Below are positions 16,573 to 24,855 of a stretch of 53,028 bases of DNA, in pieces. Source of the DNA: Candidatus Cybelea sp. (GTDB lineage Bacteria; Vulcanimicrobiota; Vulcanimicrobiia; Vulcanimicrobiales; Vulcanimicrobiaceae); NCBI GenBank assembly GCA_036489315.1, contig DASXFZ010000015.1, forward strand, positions 1-53,028. The letters are read 5' to 3'. Within the stretch, counting starts at the first letter, position 1, and each line of letters starts with the position of its first letter. Below the pieces are notes generated by a model, which saw nothing but the letters and a program-made list of their open reading frames with translations, did not search any database and was not told the origin of the DNA. The position numbers and the translations under genes were made by a program.

Positions 16573-19035
16573 TTAGATTGCGAACGCTTCCGCCGCGGCT
16601 TGCTCCTCCGTCCACGCTTTTCCGGCAGCCATGCAGCTTGCAAGCCTGTCGTCTCCGAGGGCTTCGCGCAGGGCAAAGATCATCTTCTCGTACTCCTGCT
16701 GCTCCGTTACATACCGAGGTATTCCTCTTTGGGTCGTCGCTTCGTCGACGAATCCAAGCATGTTTGCCGCGCGCTGAAGCGTCGCGTTATTGTTGCTCGG
16801 ACCGCTCCCGAAAACGGCGGCCGCGGCGAGATGCTGCATCGCCCAAAACGCGCAGTGAACGCTCCCGATCGCGAGCGATCGTCGCAACGCTTCAGCCGCA
16901 TATTCCCGCGCTTCGTCGTAACGCTCCAACACGACAAGGCAAGCGGCTGAGTTGCAAAGCGGCAGGGGAAGGCCGATGAGGTTCGAGTGAGATCGAAAGA
17001 ACCCGGCCGTTTTCTCGTTTAGCTCGAGCGCCTCTTTGACCCGGCCCGAGGCGAATTCGACCTCTGCGAGGGCTACGCGCGCATCGGCAGCTACCCGATC
17101 TGATCCGGCCGCTTCACTGAGCTGCAGCGCTTCGGTAATGAGTGCACGCGCCTCCGTTAAGTCGCCGGCGCCGTAACGTACCGCCCCCAAGGACGTGGTG
17201 GCCGCGTTGTATTCTGTCTGCGCTCCCACGGAGCGCGCGGCGGCCCGTGCTTGGCGCAGAGCGTTATCAGCCTCATCGTAACGTCCGCAGTCCCGAAGGG
17301 CTACTCCAAGCCAGTATTGCGCCAATCCGACGGCACGAAGATCGTCGGGAGATTGAAGAGCCAATGCACGCCTGCACTCGTCGACGCGCGTATCGGGGAC
17401 GCGCGCGTCGGGACTCTCTTTCGGATGCCAAGACGGTCCGAAAATGGCGGCCGTTCGCGCCGCGTTGATTGCGAGCTTTGCCGGCACCGCCAGCGCTGTG
17501 GACTCGCCGCAGGTTTCGAGGGCAGCGCCGACCCACTCGCGGACTTCACCCGACGCGAAGCCGCTCCACGTTGCGGTTCTCGACGCCGCCAGCCGTTGGG
17601 CGATGGCCGCGTCGCCGTGCGGGCCAAGGGCCCATTGGAATGCGGCGCGAAAGTTGTCGCGCTCGCGCTCGATCTGAGCGTACCAAACGTGATCCGGAGT
17701 CAACTCCAATTTAGAATCGAAGTATTCGGCCAGGGCGAGAAGTGCAAGCGCGTGCGATCGCGCCGCGCGGTCGTATTCCCGCCGCTCGCGAAGCTTCTGG
17801 AGCGCATAGTGGCGAGCGGGCTCCAACAGCCGGTAACGCGGGCCCGCGTGAATGTCACATTGTACGAACGACTTATCGACGAGGCGCGCCAATTTGCGCG
17901 GAGCGTCGCGCTTCTCATCTCCCTCGAGCGCGCTGACCAGATCAAGCGTGAAGCCGCCGGCAAATATCCCGGATCGACGAAATAGCTCACGCTCGGCGGC
18001 GTCGAGCAGGTCATAGCTCCAGTCGAAAAGGGCATTCATCGTCTCGTGCCGCGGAAGCGACGTTCGGGTGCCGCCGCTCAAGAGTGAAAAACGCTCCCCA
18101 AGTTGTTCGGCGATAACGGCCGGTGAGAACGCGTTCGTGCGGGCCGCGGCAAGCTCGATGGCCAGCGCAATGCCATCGACCCGGCGGCAGATGTTTTCCA
18201 CCGCAGGAATAATCGAATCTGCTAGCTCGAACCGGCTGTCTGTCGCCTCGGCACGTTCCTTGAACAGCTCCATTGCATCCGGGAGGCTCATCGGGGGAAC
18301 GCGATAGATCCGCTCGCCTCCAACCGAAAGAGCTTGACGGCTCGTTGCCAAGACCCGGCCGTTCGGGCAGCTGGAGACGATCGCATTGACCGCGTGCGCG
18401 ATGGGATCCAACAGGTGCTCGCAGTTGTCGAGGATCAGCAAGAACGCTTGCGACCGTAGATAGGTAATTAGCGCAGCGATTGTCCGGCAGTGAGGGACGC
18501 CGATACTGGAAGCGAGCGCGATCGGGACCATCGCGCCCTCGGACAGCGTCGAGAAATCCACAAACCAGGCGCCATCGAGTTGGTGACGCGTGGGATCCGC
18601 CGCGACGATAAACCGCTCTGCGGCACGTATTGCCAGGCGCGTCTTGCCGACGCCGCCCGCGCCGGCGAGCGTAACGAGGCGATGGGTGGCGAGCATCTCG
18701 CCGACGTTTTCCAGATCGCGCTCTCGGCCCACAAACGCAGAGAAATGCACCGGGAGATGAATCGCTGTTCCGGCGTCGTCTGCCGGCTGCGATGCGAGGA
18801 GTGCGCCGCGAGCCGCGCACTCGAGCTTTAGGCAGTCGTTTGGAGCGAGCGATAGCGCATCGGCAAGAAGAGCAACCGTGGCGCGATAGGGTCGTTGACG
18901 AGCCCCGCGCTCGAGCTTGCCGATCGCCGCAAGGCTCAGGCGCGCACGCTCGGCAAGCTCCTCCTGCGTCAGGCCGGCCGCCATGCGGTACTCGCGCAAG
19001 AGGTCCCCAAACGGTGGTAGCTGGGTAGCGTCCAC
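16573..19035 (-). CDS. XRE-HTH / NB-ARC ATPase / TPR transcriptional regulator
   Basis: About 820 residues from the GTG at 19035; a TTG at 19074 would add 13 residues but would place the start inside the operator-like repeats. An XRE-type HTH lies at residues 8-65 (LREYRMAAGLTQEELAERA, KLERGARQRP). An NB-ARC/AAA ATPase follows with Walker A GAGGVGKTRLA near 125 and Walker B-like FLLILDNCEHL near 200. Then come TPR-like helical repeats to the C-terminus. This is the AfsR/GutR-like class of signal-transducing ATPases (STAND), which switch oligomeric state on ligand binding. It is divergent from the alpha/beta hydrolase at 19212, its most likely target. Confidence 0.88.
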   Translation of the reverse strand: MDATQLPPFGDLLREYRMAAGLTQEELAERARLSLAAIGKLERGARQRPYRATVALLADALSLAPNDCLKLECAARGALLASQPADDAGTAIHLPVHFSAFVGRERDLENVGEMLATHRLVTLAGAGGVGKTRLAIRAAERFIVAADPTRHQLDGAWFVDFSTLSEGAMVPIALASSIGVPHCRTIAALITYLRSQAFLLILDNCEHLLDPIAHAVNAIVSSCPNGRVLATSRQALSVGGERIYRVPPMSLPDAMELFKERAEATDSRFELADSIIPAVENICRRVDGIALAIELAAARTNAFSPAVIAEQLGERFSLLSGGTRTSLPRHETMNALFDWSYDLLDAAERELFRRSGIFAGGFTLDLVSALEGDEKRDAPRKLARLVDKSFVQCDIHAGPRYRLLEPARHYALQKLRERREYDRAARSHALALLALAEYFDSKLELTPDHVWYAQIERERDNFRAAFQWALGPHGDAAIAQRLAASRTATWSGFASGEVREWVGAALETCGESTALAVPAKLAINAARTAAIFGPSWHPKESPDARVPDTRVDECRRALALQSPDDLRAVGLAQYWLGVALRDCGRYDEADNALRQARAAARSVGAQTEYNAATTSLGAVRYGAGDLTEARALITEALQLSEAAGSDRVAADARVALAEVEFASGRVKEALELNEKTAGFFRSHSNLIGLPLPLCNSAACLVVLERYDEAREYAAEALRRSLAIGSVHCAFWAMQHLAAAAVFGSGPSNNNATLQRAANMLGFVDEATTQRGIPRYVTEQQEYEKMIFALREALGDDRLASCMAAGKAWTEEQAAAEAFAI

Positions 19036-19041
19036 GCTGTT

Positions 19042-19080
19042 AACTGTACTCCCGCCTCGTAACTGTACCTTCAACTGTAC
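19042..19080. promoter_or_regulatory. Three direct repeats AACTGTAC, putative operator
   Basis: The octamer AACTGTAC occurs at 19042-19049, 19061-19068 and 19073-19080, all in the same orientation, at 19- and 12-bp start-to-start intervals. They sit just upstream of the regulator's start (19035) and between it and the divergent hydrolase gene. Binding by the XRE domain of the adjacent regulator is the simplest explanation. Confidence 0.6.
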
Positions 19081-19211
19081 GCATTGGTGCTGGAACTCCG
19101 GCTCGCGCCGCGTTATTTTTTGTGGTGTTCGGGTGTGTCAATAGGCTCTTTCATCACTTGTTCGCCGGCACGAGCGTATTCATGCTCGTCGCGCAAGGAG
19201 GTAGTAGTTCA

Positions 19212-19922
19212 ATGTCAGCTGCGCAACAGAAGAGTATCGTCTTGGTTCACGGAGGTTTCGTGGACGGCTCCGGCTGGGAAGGCGTCTACAAGGTACTCAA
19301 GAACGACGGCTACAACGTGATCGTCGTTCAGAACCCGACGATCAGCTTGGCGGACGACGTGGCCGTGACCAGGCGCGCCGTCGACAGCGCCGGCGGTGAC
19401 GTCATTCTCGTTGGCCACTCTTACGGGGGCGCCGTTATCACGCAAGCCGGTAACGATCCCAAAGTGACCGGGCTCGTCTATATTACCGCATTTGCGCCGG
19501 ACAAAGGTGAGTCTGTGGCAGCGCTGATCGCACACCCGGTCCCGGGCGCGCCCGCTCCGCCGATCCTCCCGCCGCAAAATGGGTTTTTGATGCTGGACAA
19601 GGCAAGGTTTGCCGAGGCCTTTGCCGCCGATGTAAATCCGGAACTCGCATCGTTCATGGCAAACGCGCAGGTGCCGTGGGGTCTCGAAGCGCTCAACGGC
19701 GTCGTCGCGGAACCGGCTTGGAGCACTAAGCAGAGTTGGTACCTCATCGCTACGACCGACAGAATGATTCCGCCGCCCGCCCAGCGGTTCATGGCCGAGC
19801 GCGCAAAGGCAACGATTGCCGAAGCGCCCGGAAGCCACGCGATCTACGTTTCGAAGCCGGACACGGTTGCGCGTTTCATCGAACGGGCCGCAACCGCGGA
19901 GCCGGCAGCAGCGGCGCGCTGA
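19212..19922 (+). CDS. Alpha/beta hydrolase (EstC/salicylate-esterase-like)
   Basis: 236 residues from the ATG at 19212, which has AAGGAGG about 10 nt upstream; upstream in-frame starts lack such a site. Features: oxyanion-hole loop LVHGGFVDGSGWEGV at residues 10-24, nucleophile elbow VGHSYGG near residue 75, and catalytic His in GSHAIYVSKP near 217. The HGG..G..W and GHSYGG wording matches the small esterase/hydroxynitrile-lyase-like hydrolases. It is cytosolic, with no signal on the chosen start. It is probably controlled by the divergent XRE/ATPase regulator. Confidence 0.88.
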   Translation: MSAAQQKSIVLVHGGFVDGSGWEGVYKVLKNDGYNVIVVQNPTISLADDVAVTRRAVDSAGGDVILVGHSYGGAVITQAGNDPKVTGLVYITAFAPDKGESVAALIAHPVPGAPAPPILPPQNGFLMLDKARFAEAFAADVNPELASFMANAQVPWGLEALNGVVAEPAWSTKQSWYLIATTDRMIPPPAQRFMAERAKATIAEAPGSHAIYVSKPDTVARFIERAATAEPAAAAR

Positions 19923-19966
19923 GACAAACCGCCTTGCCGGCGCTGACCCGACTCGCGGCGCTGTGC

Positions 19967-20848
19967 CTAGGAGATTGCCCGATCGGATTGGTCTTCCAGA
20001 AAGCGACAGGCAGCGTCGGCAAAGGCCGCGTGATATTGAAACAGAGCGCCGTGCGCCGAGTCCGAGTACATCAGCAAGACGGAGTTCGGCAGATTCTGGC
20101 CCAGCCGGTAGCCGTTGATGGAGCCGATCATTGCATCCAACGCGCCGTGAACTACGAGGCAAGGGTGCTCGATTTGCTTGAGCTTTCCGAATCGATCGGA
20201 GCGCTGCGCCTCCCAAGCATGAAAGGCTCTCATCTGCTGCCCGGCAACCTCAGGCCCCGATGGGAGATCTCGATCTGCGGTTCGAGCCGATAGCCTAAGG
20301 ACAAAATCTTTTCCGGCGGCTTGGCTCGTCGGGGTCGGAGCAAAGAATAGCTCACCAAGGGGCTCATATCCGGTAAGTGTTCGATCGTTCAGAACCTTCG
20401 CCAGCTCCGGCTTGTCCAAGTGCATGATGTCTTCGCCGCCCTCGGGCGCCGTGCCGACCAGCAGCATCCTGCGAACGCGGTTAGGGTGGGTCAGCGCTAA
20501 GACTTGCGCGATGCAGCCGCCTAACGAGAATCCAAGGATATCGACGCGATCGATATGCAACGCGTCGAGAAAGGCGATGACGTGCTCGGCCATCTCGGAC
20601 ATGCTGTCGGGCACGTTGCCGGAGGAACCGCCGACGCCGGCGTTATCGAAAAGGATAACATCGCGACGCTCCGCCAGCGCATCGGTCAGCGCGGAGTCCC
20701 AGTTATCGAGAGTCCCCGTGAAGTGCTGTAAGAGCAACAATGGTAAGCCGCCCCCCTTCCCAAAGCGACGATACGCGTACCGTTCGGCGGGTGACTGTAC
20801 GAACTGCGTCGGAGCGGTGAGACTCGCGGAAGCGTGTGGTGCTGTCAC
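19967..20848 (-). CDS. Alpha/beta hydrolase
   Basis: 293 residues from a GTG at 20848 with GGGAAGGA about 9 nt upstream. Motifs: LLLQHFTGTLDNWD (oxyanion region), DNAGVGGSSG, nucleophile elbow LGFSLGGCIAQ near residue 118, acid region VHGALDAMI and His in DSAHGALFQYH. It resembles the hydrolases fused to or paired with carbonyl and peroxidase chemistry (bromoperoxidase-like). It is soluble. It lies 20 bp behind the SnoaL-like gene, so the two form an operon reading leftward. Confidence 0.87.
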   Translation of the reverse strand: MTAPHASASLTAPTQFVQSPAERYAYRRFGKGGGLPLLLLQHFTGTLDNWDSALTDALAERRDVILFDNAGVGGSSGNVPDSMSEMAEHVIAFLDALHIDRVDILGFSLGGCIAQVLALTHPNRVRRMLLVGTAPEGGEDIMHLDKPELAKVLNDRTLTGYEPLGELFFAPTPTSQAAGKDFVLRLSARTADRDLPSGPEVAGQQMRAFHAWEAQRSDRFGKLKQIEHPCLVVHGALDAMIGSINGYRLGQNLPNSVLLMYSDSAHGALFQYHAAFADAACRFLEDQSDRAIS

Positions 20849-20868
20849 TCAGATGATCCTTCCCAGGC

Positions 20869-21270
20869 CTAGTTAGGAAATGTGTCGCCGTACATGGGAA
20901 GACCGCTCTTGGACGATTCGCGCGAAGCTTCGTCCTCGATAACGTCCCAGTGCTCGGCCAAGCGACCGTCGCCGTCAACGAGAAGAATGTCGGCCGCGAT
21001 CCAATTCGGCACATTGCCGAGCCCCGAGAACCGCCCGTGCATCATTACCAAATTGCCGTTCACGACGATCTTGCTATTCTCATATCTCATCGTCGCTGGA
21101 GCGGCCCTGACCAAATCGAAGAGGCCTTCCCGCCCCGGAGGAATGTGAGCGCTGTGCTGGATGTAGCCGGGCGACCAGAAGCGTTCGGCCGCGGCGTAGT
21201 CGCGCTTGTTAAATAGTGTCTCGAATGCCTGCAAAGCCATGGCCTTGTTTTGTTCTTCTGCCGGTGTCAT
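20869..21270 (-). CDS. SnoaL-like / NTF2-fold protein
   Basis: 133 residues from the ATG at 21270, which has GGAGAG 6 nt upstream; a longer frame to 21372 begins with Arg/Thr-rich residues and is rejected. The pattern is typical of SnoaL-like polyketide-cyclase-type NTF2 folds: helix KAMALQAFETLFNKRDYAAA, then YIQHSAHIPPGREG, then beta strands ending in HWDVIEDE. Such proteins act as small hydrolases, isomerases or binding proteins. It is probably co-transcribed with the hydrolase at 19967. Confidence 0.87.
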   Translation of the reverse strand: MTPAEEQNKAMALQAFETLFNKRDYAAAERFWSPGYIQHSAHIPPGREGLFDLVRAAPATMRYENSKIVVNGNLVMMHGRFSGLGNVPNWIAADILLVDGDGRLAEHWDVIEDEASRESSKSGLPMYGDTFPN

Positions 21271-21443
21271 GGTAGCTCTCCGTAGCGTGTCCCAGAGCGC
21301 GAATTGCGTTTTCGTTCGGAGAGTCCTTTGGCGAAAGGCCGCCGATCGGGTGCGGGAGACCTGCCGCATCACCCCTTCTCGAAAAGGCGGACCGGTAACG
21401 GCCCTACGAATGCCAGGGCTGGGGGTGCCGCGAAGATGCCCAA

Positions 21444-22124
21444 ATGCAGACTCCTATCGTTTGGATCACCGCTGCCAACGTGATTTATCTGGCGTCTTAC
21501 GCGGTGCGCGACATCCTCTGGCTGAGGCTCCTGACCGTGCTGGCGGCGTCACTGCTAATTCCATATTACGCGATGCAGAGCGCTCCGCTGCGGGTCGCAA
21601 TCGAGTGGAACGTCGTCTTTATCGCGATCAACTGCTATTGGATCGTCCGGCTGATCGTCGAGCGGCGACCGGTGCACTTCACCGCGGATGAAGCGCAGCT
21701 TCGGCAGCTTTCATTCCCATCGCTAACGCCTCGAGAGTCGCGCGATCTCTTCGCAATGGGTGTATGGGACGACCTCGCGCCGCATGATTCAATTGTGATA
21801 CACGATCGGGAAAAGGTGAGATTTTCGGTGATTCTGCGCGGCGCCACCGACGTGATCTATCGTGGCAAAAAGATCTCCGAGCTCGGAGCGGGCCAGTTCG
21901 TCGGCACTATCGATCTGCGGGCCGACACGCTGGCCGACATCGACGTCCTGACGCAAACGGCGACCCGAGTGATGTGCTGGCCCCGCAGTCCGTTGCAGAC
22001 GTTCCTCGCGCAGCGTCCGGATGTCGCGCTGGCGCTGGAGCGCAGCGTCGGCTTCGAGCTCCAGCGCATCCTCGGCACAACGCTGGCGAAGCTGGGCCTG
22101 TCCCCGACCGCAGGCACGTCATGA
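21444..22124 (+). CDS. Popeye-domain-like (POPDC) membrane cyclic-nucleotide-binding-fold protein
   Basis: 226 residues. The first ~75 residues hold three hydrophobic segments ending in YWIVRLIVERRPVHF, the junction seen in Popeye (POPDC) proteins (xxRLxxERRPV). The cytoplasmic part has the bacterial Popeye wording FPSLTPRESRDLFAMGVWDD and a cupin-like beta roll (VILRGATDVIYRGKKISELG). It ends with ATRVMCWPRSPLQTFLAQRP, the place of the CR.LxWxREKL..FL segment of POPDC1-3. The likely role is a membrane sensor of a nucleotide or small ligand. It sits upstream of the copper operon with a one-base gap to the next gene. Confidence 0.75.
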   Translation: MQTPIVWITAANVIYLASYAVRDILWLRLLTVLAASLLIPYYAMQSAPLRVAIEWNVVFIAINCYWIVRLIVERRPVHFTADEAQLRQLSFPSLTPRESRDLFAMGVWDDLAPHDSIVIHDREKVRFSVILRGATDVIYRGKKISELGAGQFVGTIDLRADTLADIDVLTQTATRVMCWPRSPLQTFLAQRPDVALALERSVGFELQRILGTTLAKLGLSPTAGTS

Positions 22125-22742
22125 ATGAAACCCAAGACGAGATTCGTTCCGACCCAGGTTCAAGTCGGTGTGCGTGAAGAATCCAAGCGTGTGAAGCTGC
22201 AGAGGCTGCCGGCAGCGCTGGCCCTGGGCGTGCCCGCTTCCTTGATCGCCCACGGGCTGCTCTTCGGCGCCGATCATGAGTTGGGCGGCCCGTTCCACGG
22301 TGCAATCGTGTCGCTGGCGCTCGCCGTTACTTCAAGTTTCGTAGCGTTTTTCGCGGCGCTCGCATGGCGAGGCGGCCGCGCGGCTGACGGAAGCGTCCTT
22401 GCCACGCGGCTCCAGGCATGCCTTCCTGGATCTGGGACCATCTTCGTCTCGGCTGCACTCTTCTTTTCGCTCTGCGAATCGCTTGAGGCGGCTCACGCCG
22501 CCAGGGGCATCCCGGTAACGCTCGCCGTGCTGGCGCTGGCTAGCTGGGTCATCGGTAAGCTGGCGTGCGCGGTAGTGCGCGCGATCGCCGATGCAGTCAT
22601 CGCCATAGCGCAAGTTGAATCTGCCTCGCGTGCGCCCCAGTTTTGCGTACGCGACGCGCAAGAGCCGCTTCCAAGACGCACGCCGGCAACCCGTCGCCAT
22701 CTTGCACGACCTCCTCCGACGGTAGCGCTCCTGCGCGCTTAG
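22125..22742 (+). CDS. Hypothetical membrane protein
   Basis: 205 residues starting immediately after the TGA of the Popeye-like gene, suggesting coupling. Four hydrophobic segments are visible (around LALGVPASLIAHGLLFG, AIVSLALAVTSSFVAFFAAL, TIFVSAALFFSL and ALASWVIGKLACAVV), followed by an Arg/Pro-rich tail. A His and a Glu lie at the membrane surface in HGLLFGADHELGG. I do not recognise the family. It ends 50 bp before the leader ORF of the copper operon and could be part of the same transcript. Confidence 0.65.
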   Translation: MKPKTRFVPTQVQVGVREESKRVKLQRLPAALALGVPASLIAHGLLFGADHELGGPFHGAIVSLALAVTSSFVAFFAALAWRGGRAADGSVLATRLQACLPGSGTIFVSAALFFSLCESLEAAHAARGIPVTLAVLALASWVIGKLACAVVRAIADAVIAIAQVESASRAPQFCVRDAQEPLPRRTPATRRHLARPPPTVALLRA

Positions 22743-22792
22743 GGCGCGCCACCATACATCGTCCGTACCGTCGTCCCACAGGAGGAGACCCT

Positions 22793-22846
22793 ATGTTTCG
22801 CATTTCACGGCGCACGGCGCCGTTGTTTGGGATTTCCGTTTTATGA
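22793..22846 (+). CDS. 17-residue leader ORF coupled to the thioredoxin gene
   Basis: ATG at 22793 with a perfect GGAGGAG at 22781-22787 (5-nt spacing). It encodes MFRISRRTAPLFGISVL and its TGA overlaps the ATG of the next gene (ATGA at 22843-22846). This is the strongest ribosome-binding site in the region, so it is probably a real leader peptide that delivers ribosomes to the copper operon. No regulatory codon run or Cys/His is present. Confidence 0.6.
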   Translation: MFRISRRTAPLFGISVL

Positions 22847-23478
22847 GTACCCGAGCGGAGCGCCGCCGAGTCGTTCGGCGAGCATCGCGCGAAAGCGTCA
22901 CATCGCCCAAAGTTCGCGCCGTTGCCGCCTTCGTTACAGTTGCTCTCGCGATCTGCATTGCGGCCATCACGTTCGTCGCACGCAGGAGCGTGCCGCCGAG
23001 TGCAACTGAAGCACCGGCCTACGCCTCACTAACAAAGGGCGGCGTTGCCCCGCCCTTTGCGGTCACAACGCTGACCGGATCTCACCTAGACTCAAGGCGG
23101 ATTGCCGAGCCGATCATGCTTGAGATTTTCGCCACGTGGTGCCCGCACTGTCAGCGAGAGACTCAGACCATCAGACGATTACGGCGAGCTTTCGGTGACC
23201 GTCTCTCGATCGTAGCCGTTACGGGGAGCGATATTGCCTCCGACCATCAGTCGGTCGAGACGTCCGAAGACGTTCGCCTTTTCGCACGCTATTTCGCCGT
23301 CAACTACCCAATGGCGTACGACCCCGGCCTCACCGTTGCCCAGCAATATTTGCAGGGCAGTTTCCCAACCATCGTCTTCGTCAATCGCGCAAAACGCATT
23401 TCGTCCGTTGAGATAGGGGAGATCGATCTAAAACGGCTGTCCGCCGACGCCCGGGCTGCCGGCGTAACGGGAGGATAG
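22843..23478 (+). CDS. Membrane-anchored TlpA/ResA-like thioredoxin
   Basis: 211 residues: a basic N-terminus, one membrane anchor (residues 26-46, AVAAFVTVALAICIAAITF), then an exported thioredoxin fold. The active site is ATWCPHCQRET near residue 100; the cis-Pro loop is GSFPTIVFVN. The insertion and the GDRLSIVAVTG strand are those of TlpA/ResA/DsbE-type reductants, which keep cysteines reduced during cytochrome or copper-centre assembly. As the first main gene of the copper operon it probably prepares Cu sites in the exported proteins downstream. Its ATG overlaps the stop of the 17-residue leader. Confidence 0.87.
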   Translation: MSTRAERRRVVRRASRESVTSPKVRAVAAFVTVALAICIAAITFVARRSVPPSATEAPAYASLTKGGVAPPFAVTTLTGSHLDSRRIAEPIMLEIFATWCPHCQRETQTIRRLRRAFGDRLSIVAVTGSDIASDHQSVETSEDVRLFARYFAVNYPMAYDPGLTVAQQYLQGSFPTIVFVNRAKRISSVEIGEIDLKRLSADARAAGVTGG

Positions 23479-23479
23479 C

Positions 23480-24361
23480 ATGCATTTTCGAGCGAGCGCC
23501 GCGAGAACCGTCGCGATCGGAATTACGCTTATGGCCGCCTTATTTGTTTCGACGCCCGGTTGCGTTCGTGCAGCGGAAAACATCGCCGGCAAGGACATCA
23601 TCTTCAACGGCACGGTTCCAATGAACGCCTACCTGCACGAGACTCCCGGGCCAAGTGGCACGACGCATATCGACATGTGGGAAGTCCACAACGGGCGCGT
23701 AGTCACAGCCTACGATATCGATATGACGAAGATCATGCACATGATCGTCGTCTCGGACGACCTCGTCGACTTCCGGCACGTACACCCGGTCTTGCAATCG
23801 AACGGTCACCTCGACATCGACCTCAACCTGCCCCAGAGGCAGGGCGGCTACCACATCTATATCGATGGGTTGCCGCACGGCATCGGGCGACAGGTCTTTC
23901 GTTTCGACCTTCCCTCGGGGAGCAGTGTGGCGCCGGCGCGGCACCTGCACCCGCCCGGCGGAACCGTCGTCGTCGGCCCATACACGGTAACGATCGACCC
24001 GACAGCGGTCCCGATCGGGGAGATTTCCACCGTTTCCGTACGCATCCTCAAGAACGGCCGGCCGGCGAGAGATCTTCATCCGTACCTCGGCGTGATGGCT
24101 CACGGTGTTTTTATCGGCGTCAAGGATCTCGCCTACATGCACGCCCACGGCATGAGCGAGGCCATGCTGAATTCGGCCAATTCGAACGATTGCGGCGACA
24201 GTATGATGATGGCGATGACGCCGATGCCGCCCGGCCTCAACATCGGCAACGAGTTCGAATTTCAGATTCTCGCACCGAGCGCTCAGCCTTACGATTTTTG
24301 GCTGCAGTTCGTCGGTGGAAAGACGGTCTACACGGCTCCCTTCTTGGTGACGACCATCTAA
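23480..24361 (+). CDS. Exported His/Met-rich protein, YtkA-like metal-associated domain
   Basis: 293 residues; GGGAGG lies just upstream of the ATG. Sec signal to about residue 31 (LMAALFVSTPGCVRA, AEN). Features: KIMHMIVVSDDLVDFRHVHP near residues 88-107, then LPQRQGGYHIYIDGLPHG. This is the 'DLxHxHP ... GxYxxYxD' pattern of YtkA/FixH-like domains often linked to metal efflux or copper delivery. A C-terminal stretch is rich in Met/His (AYMHAHGMSEAML, DSMMMAMTPMPP), fitting Cu(I) binding. Predicted role: periplasmic copper carrier or sensor for the operon. It ends in TAATG, overlapping the next gene by 1 bp. Confidence 0.8.
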   Translation: MHFRASAARTVAIGITLMAALFVSTPGCVRAAENIAGKDIIFNGTVPMNAYLHETPGPSGTTHIDMWEVHNGRVVTAYDIDMTKIMHMIVVSDDLVDFRHVHPVLQSNGHLDIDLNLPQRQGGYHIYIDGLPHGIGRQVFRFDLPSGSSVAPARHLHPPGGTVVVGPYTVTIDPTAVPIGEISTVSVRILKNGRPARDLHPYLGVMAHGVFIGVKDLAYMHAHGMSEAMLNSANSNDCGDSMMMAMTPMPPGLNIGNEFEFQILAPSAQPYDFWLQFVGGKTVYTAPFLVTTI

Positions 24362-24855
24362 TGCGCGCAGTTGCAACGTCAACGTGTGCTTTGCTTCTGG
24401 CGTTCGGCGCGGCTTCAATTGGCGCGATGGGACACGTGCGCGTGTTCCCTGACTCCAATAATACGCAGACGCCCGCTTGCAGCTATGCGAAGTTCGTCGT
24501 TCGCGTTCCCGTCGAGAGAAACGTGCCGACGAATCGAATCGACCTAGCGATTCCGAAGGGCGTGGTCGTCTTTGCCGTCCAACCGAAGGCCGGCTGGCAG
24601 TTCACACTCCAGAAAACGCGAGGAATTATCACCGGCATCTCTTGGAGCGGGGGGCGTCTCATGCCCGAAGAGTTCGATGAGTTTGCCTTTATCGCGGCGA
24701 CGCCGAAGACGCCTGGGCCAATCAGTTGGGACGCCAGCCAATACTATGAAAATGGCGAGATCGTTCGCTGGACCGGAGCGCCCAAGAGCGACACGCCCCA
24801 TTCCGTCACAACCGTAGTGCCCGGGAAATGCTCCACGAGAAAGAAGGTGAAATGA
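24361..24855 (+). CDS. DUF1775/YcnI-like periplasmic copper-binding protein
   Basis: 164 residues from the ATG at 24361 (TAATG overlap with the previous gene). The signal peptide MRAVATSTCALLLAFGAASI ends at AMG and would expose the mature N-terminus HVRVFPD. YcnI/CopI proteins bind Cu(II) through this N-terminal His (histidine brace). The family wording continues with YAKFVVRVPVERNVPTN, VQPKAGWQF and ISWSGGRLMPEEFDEFAF, ending with WTGAPKSDTPHSVTTVVPG. The C-terminal tail is basic and no membrane anchor follows. Role: periplasmic copper buffering or delivery. Confidence 0.88.
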   Translation: MRAVATSTCALLLAFGAASIGAMGHVRVFPDSNNTQTPACSYAKFVVRVPVERNVPTNRIDLAIPKGVVVFAVQPKAGWQFTLQKTRGIITGISWSGGRLMPEEFDEFAFIAATPKTPGPISWDASQYYENGEIVRWTGAPKSDTPHSVTTVVPGKCSTRKKVK

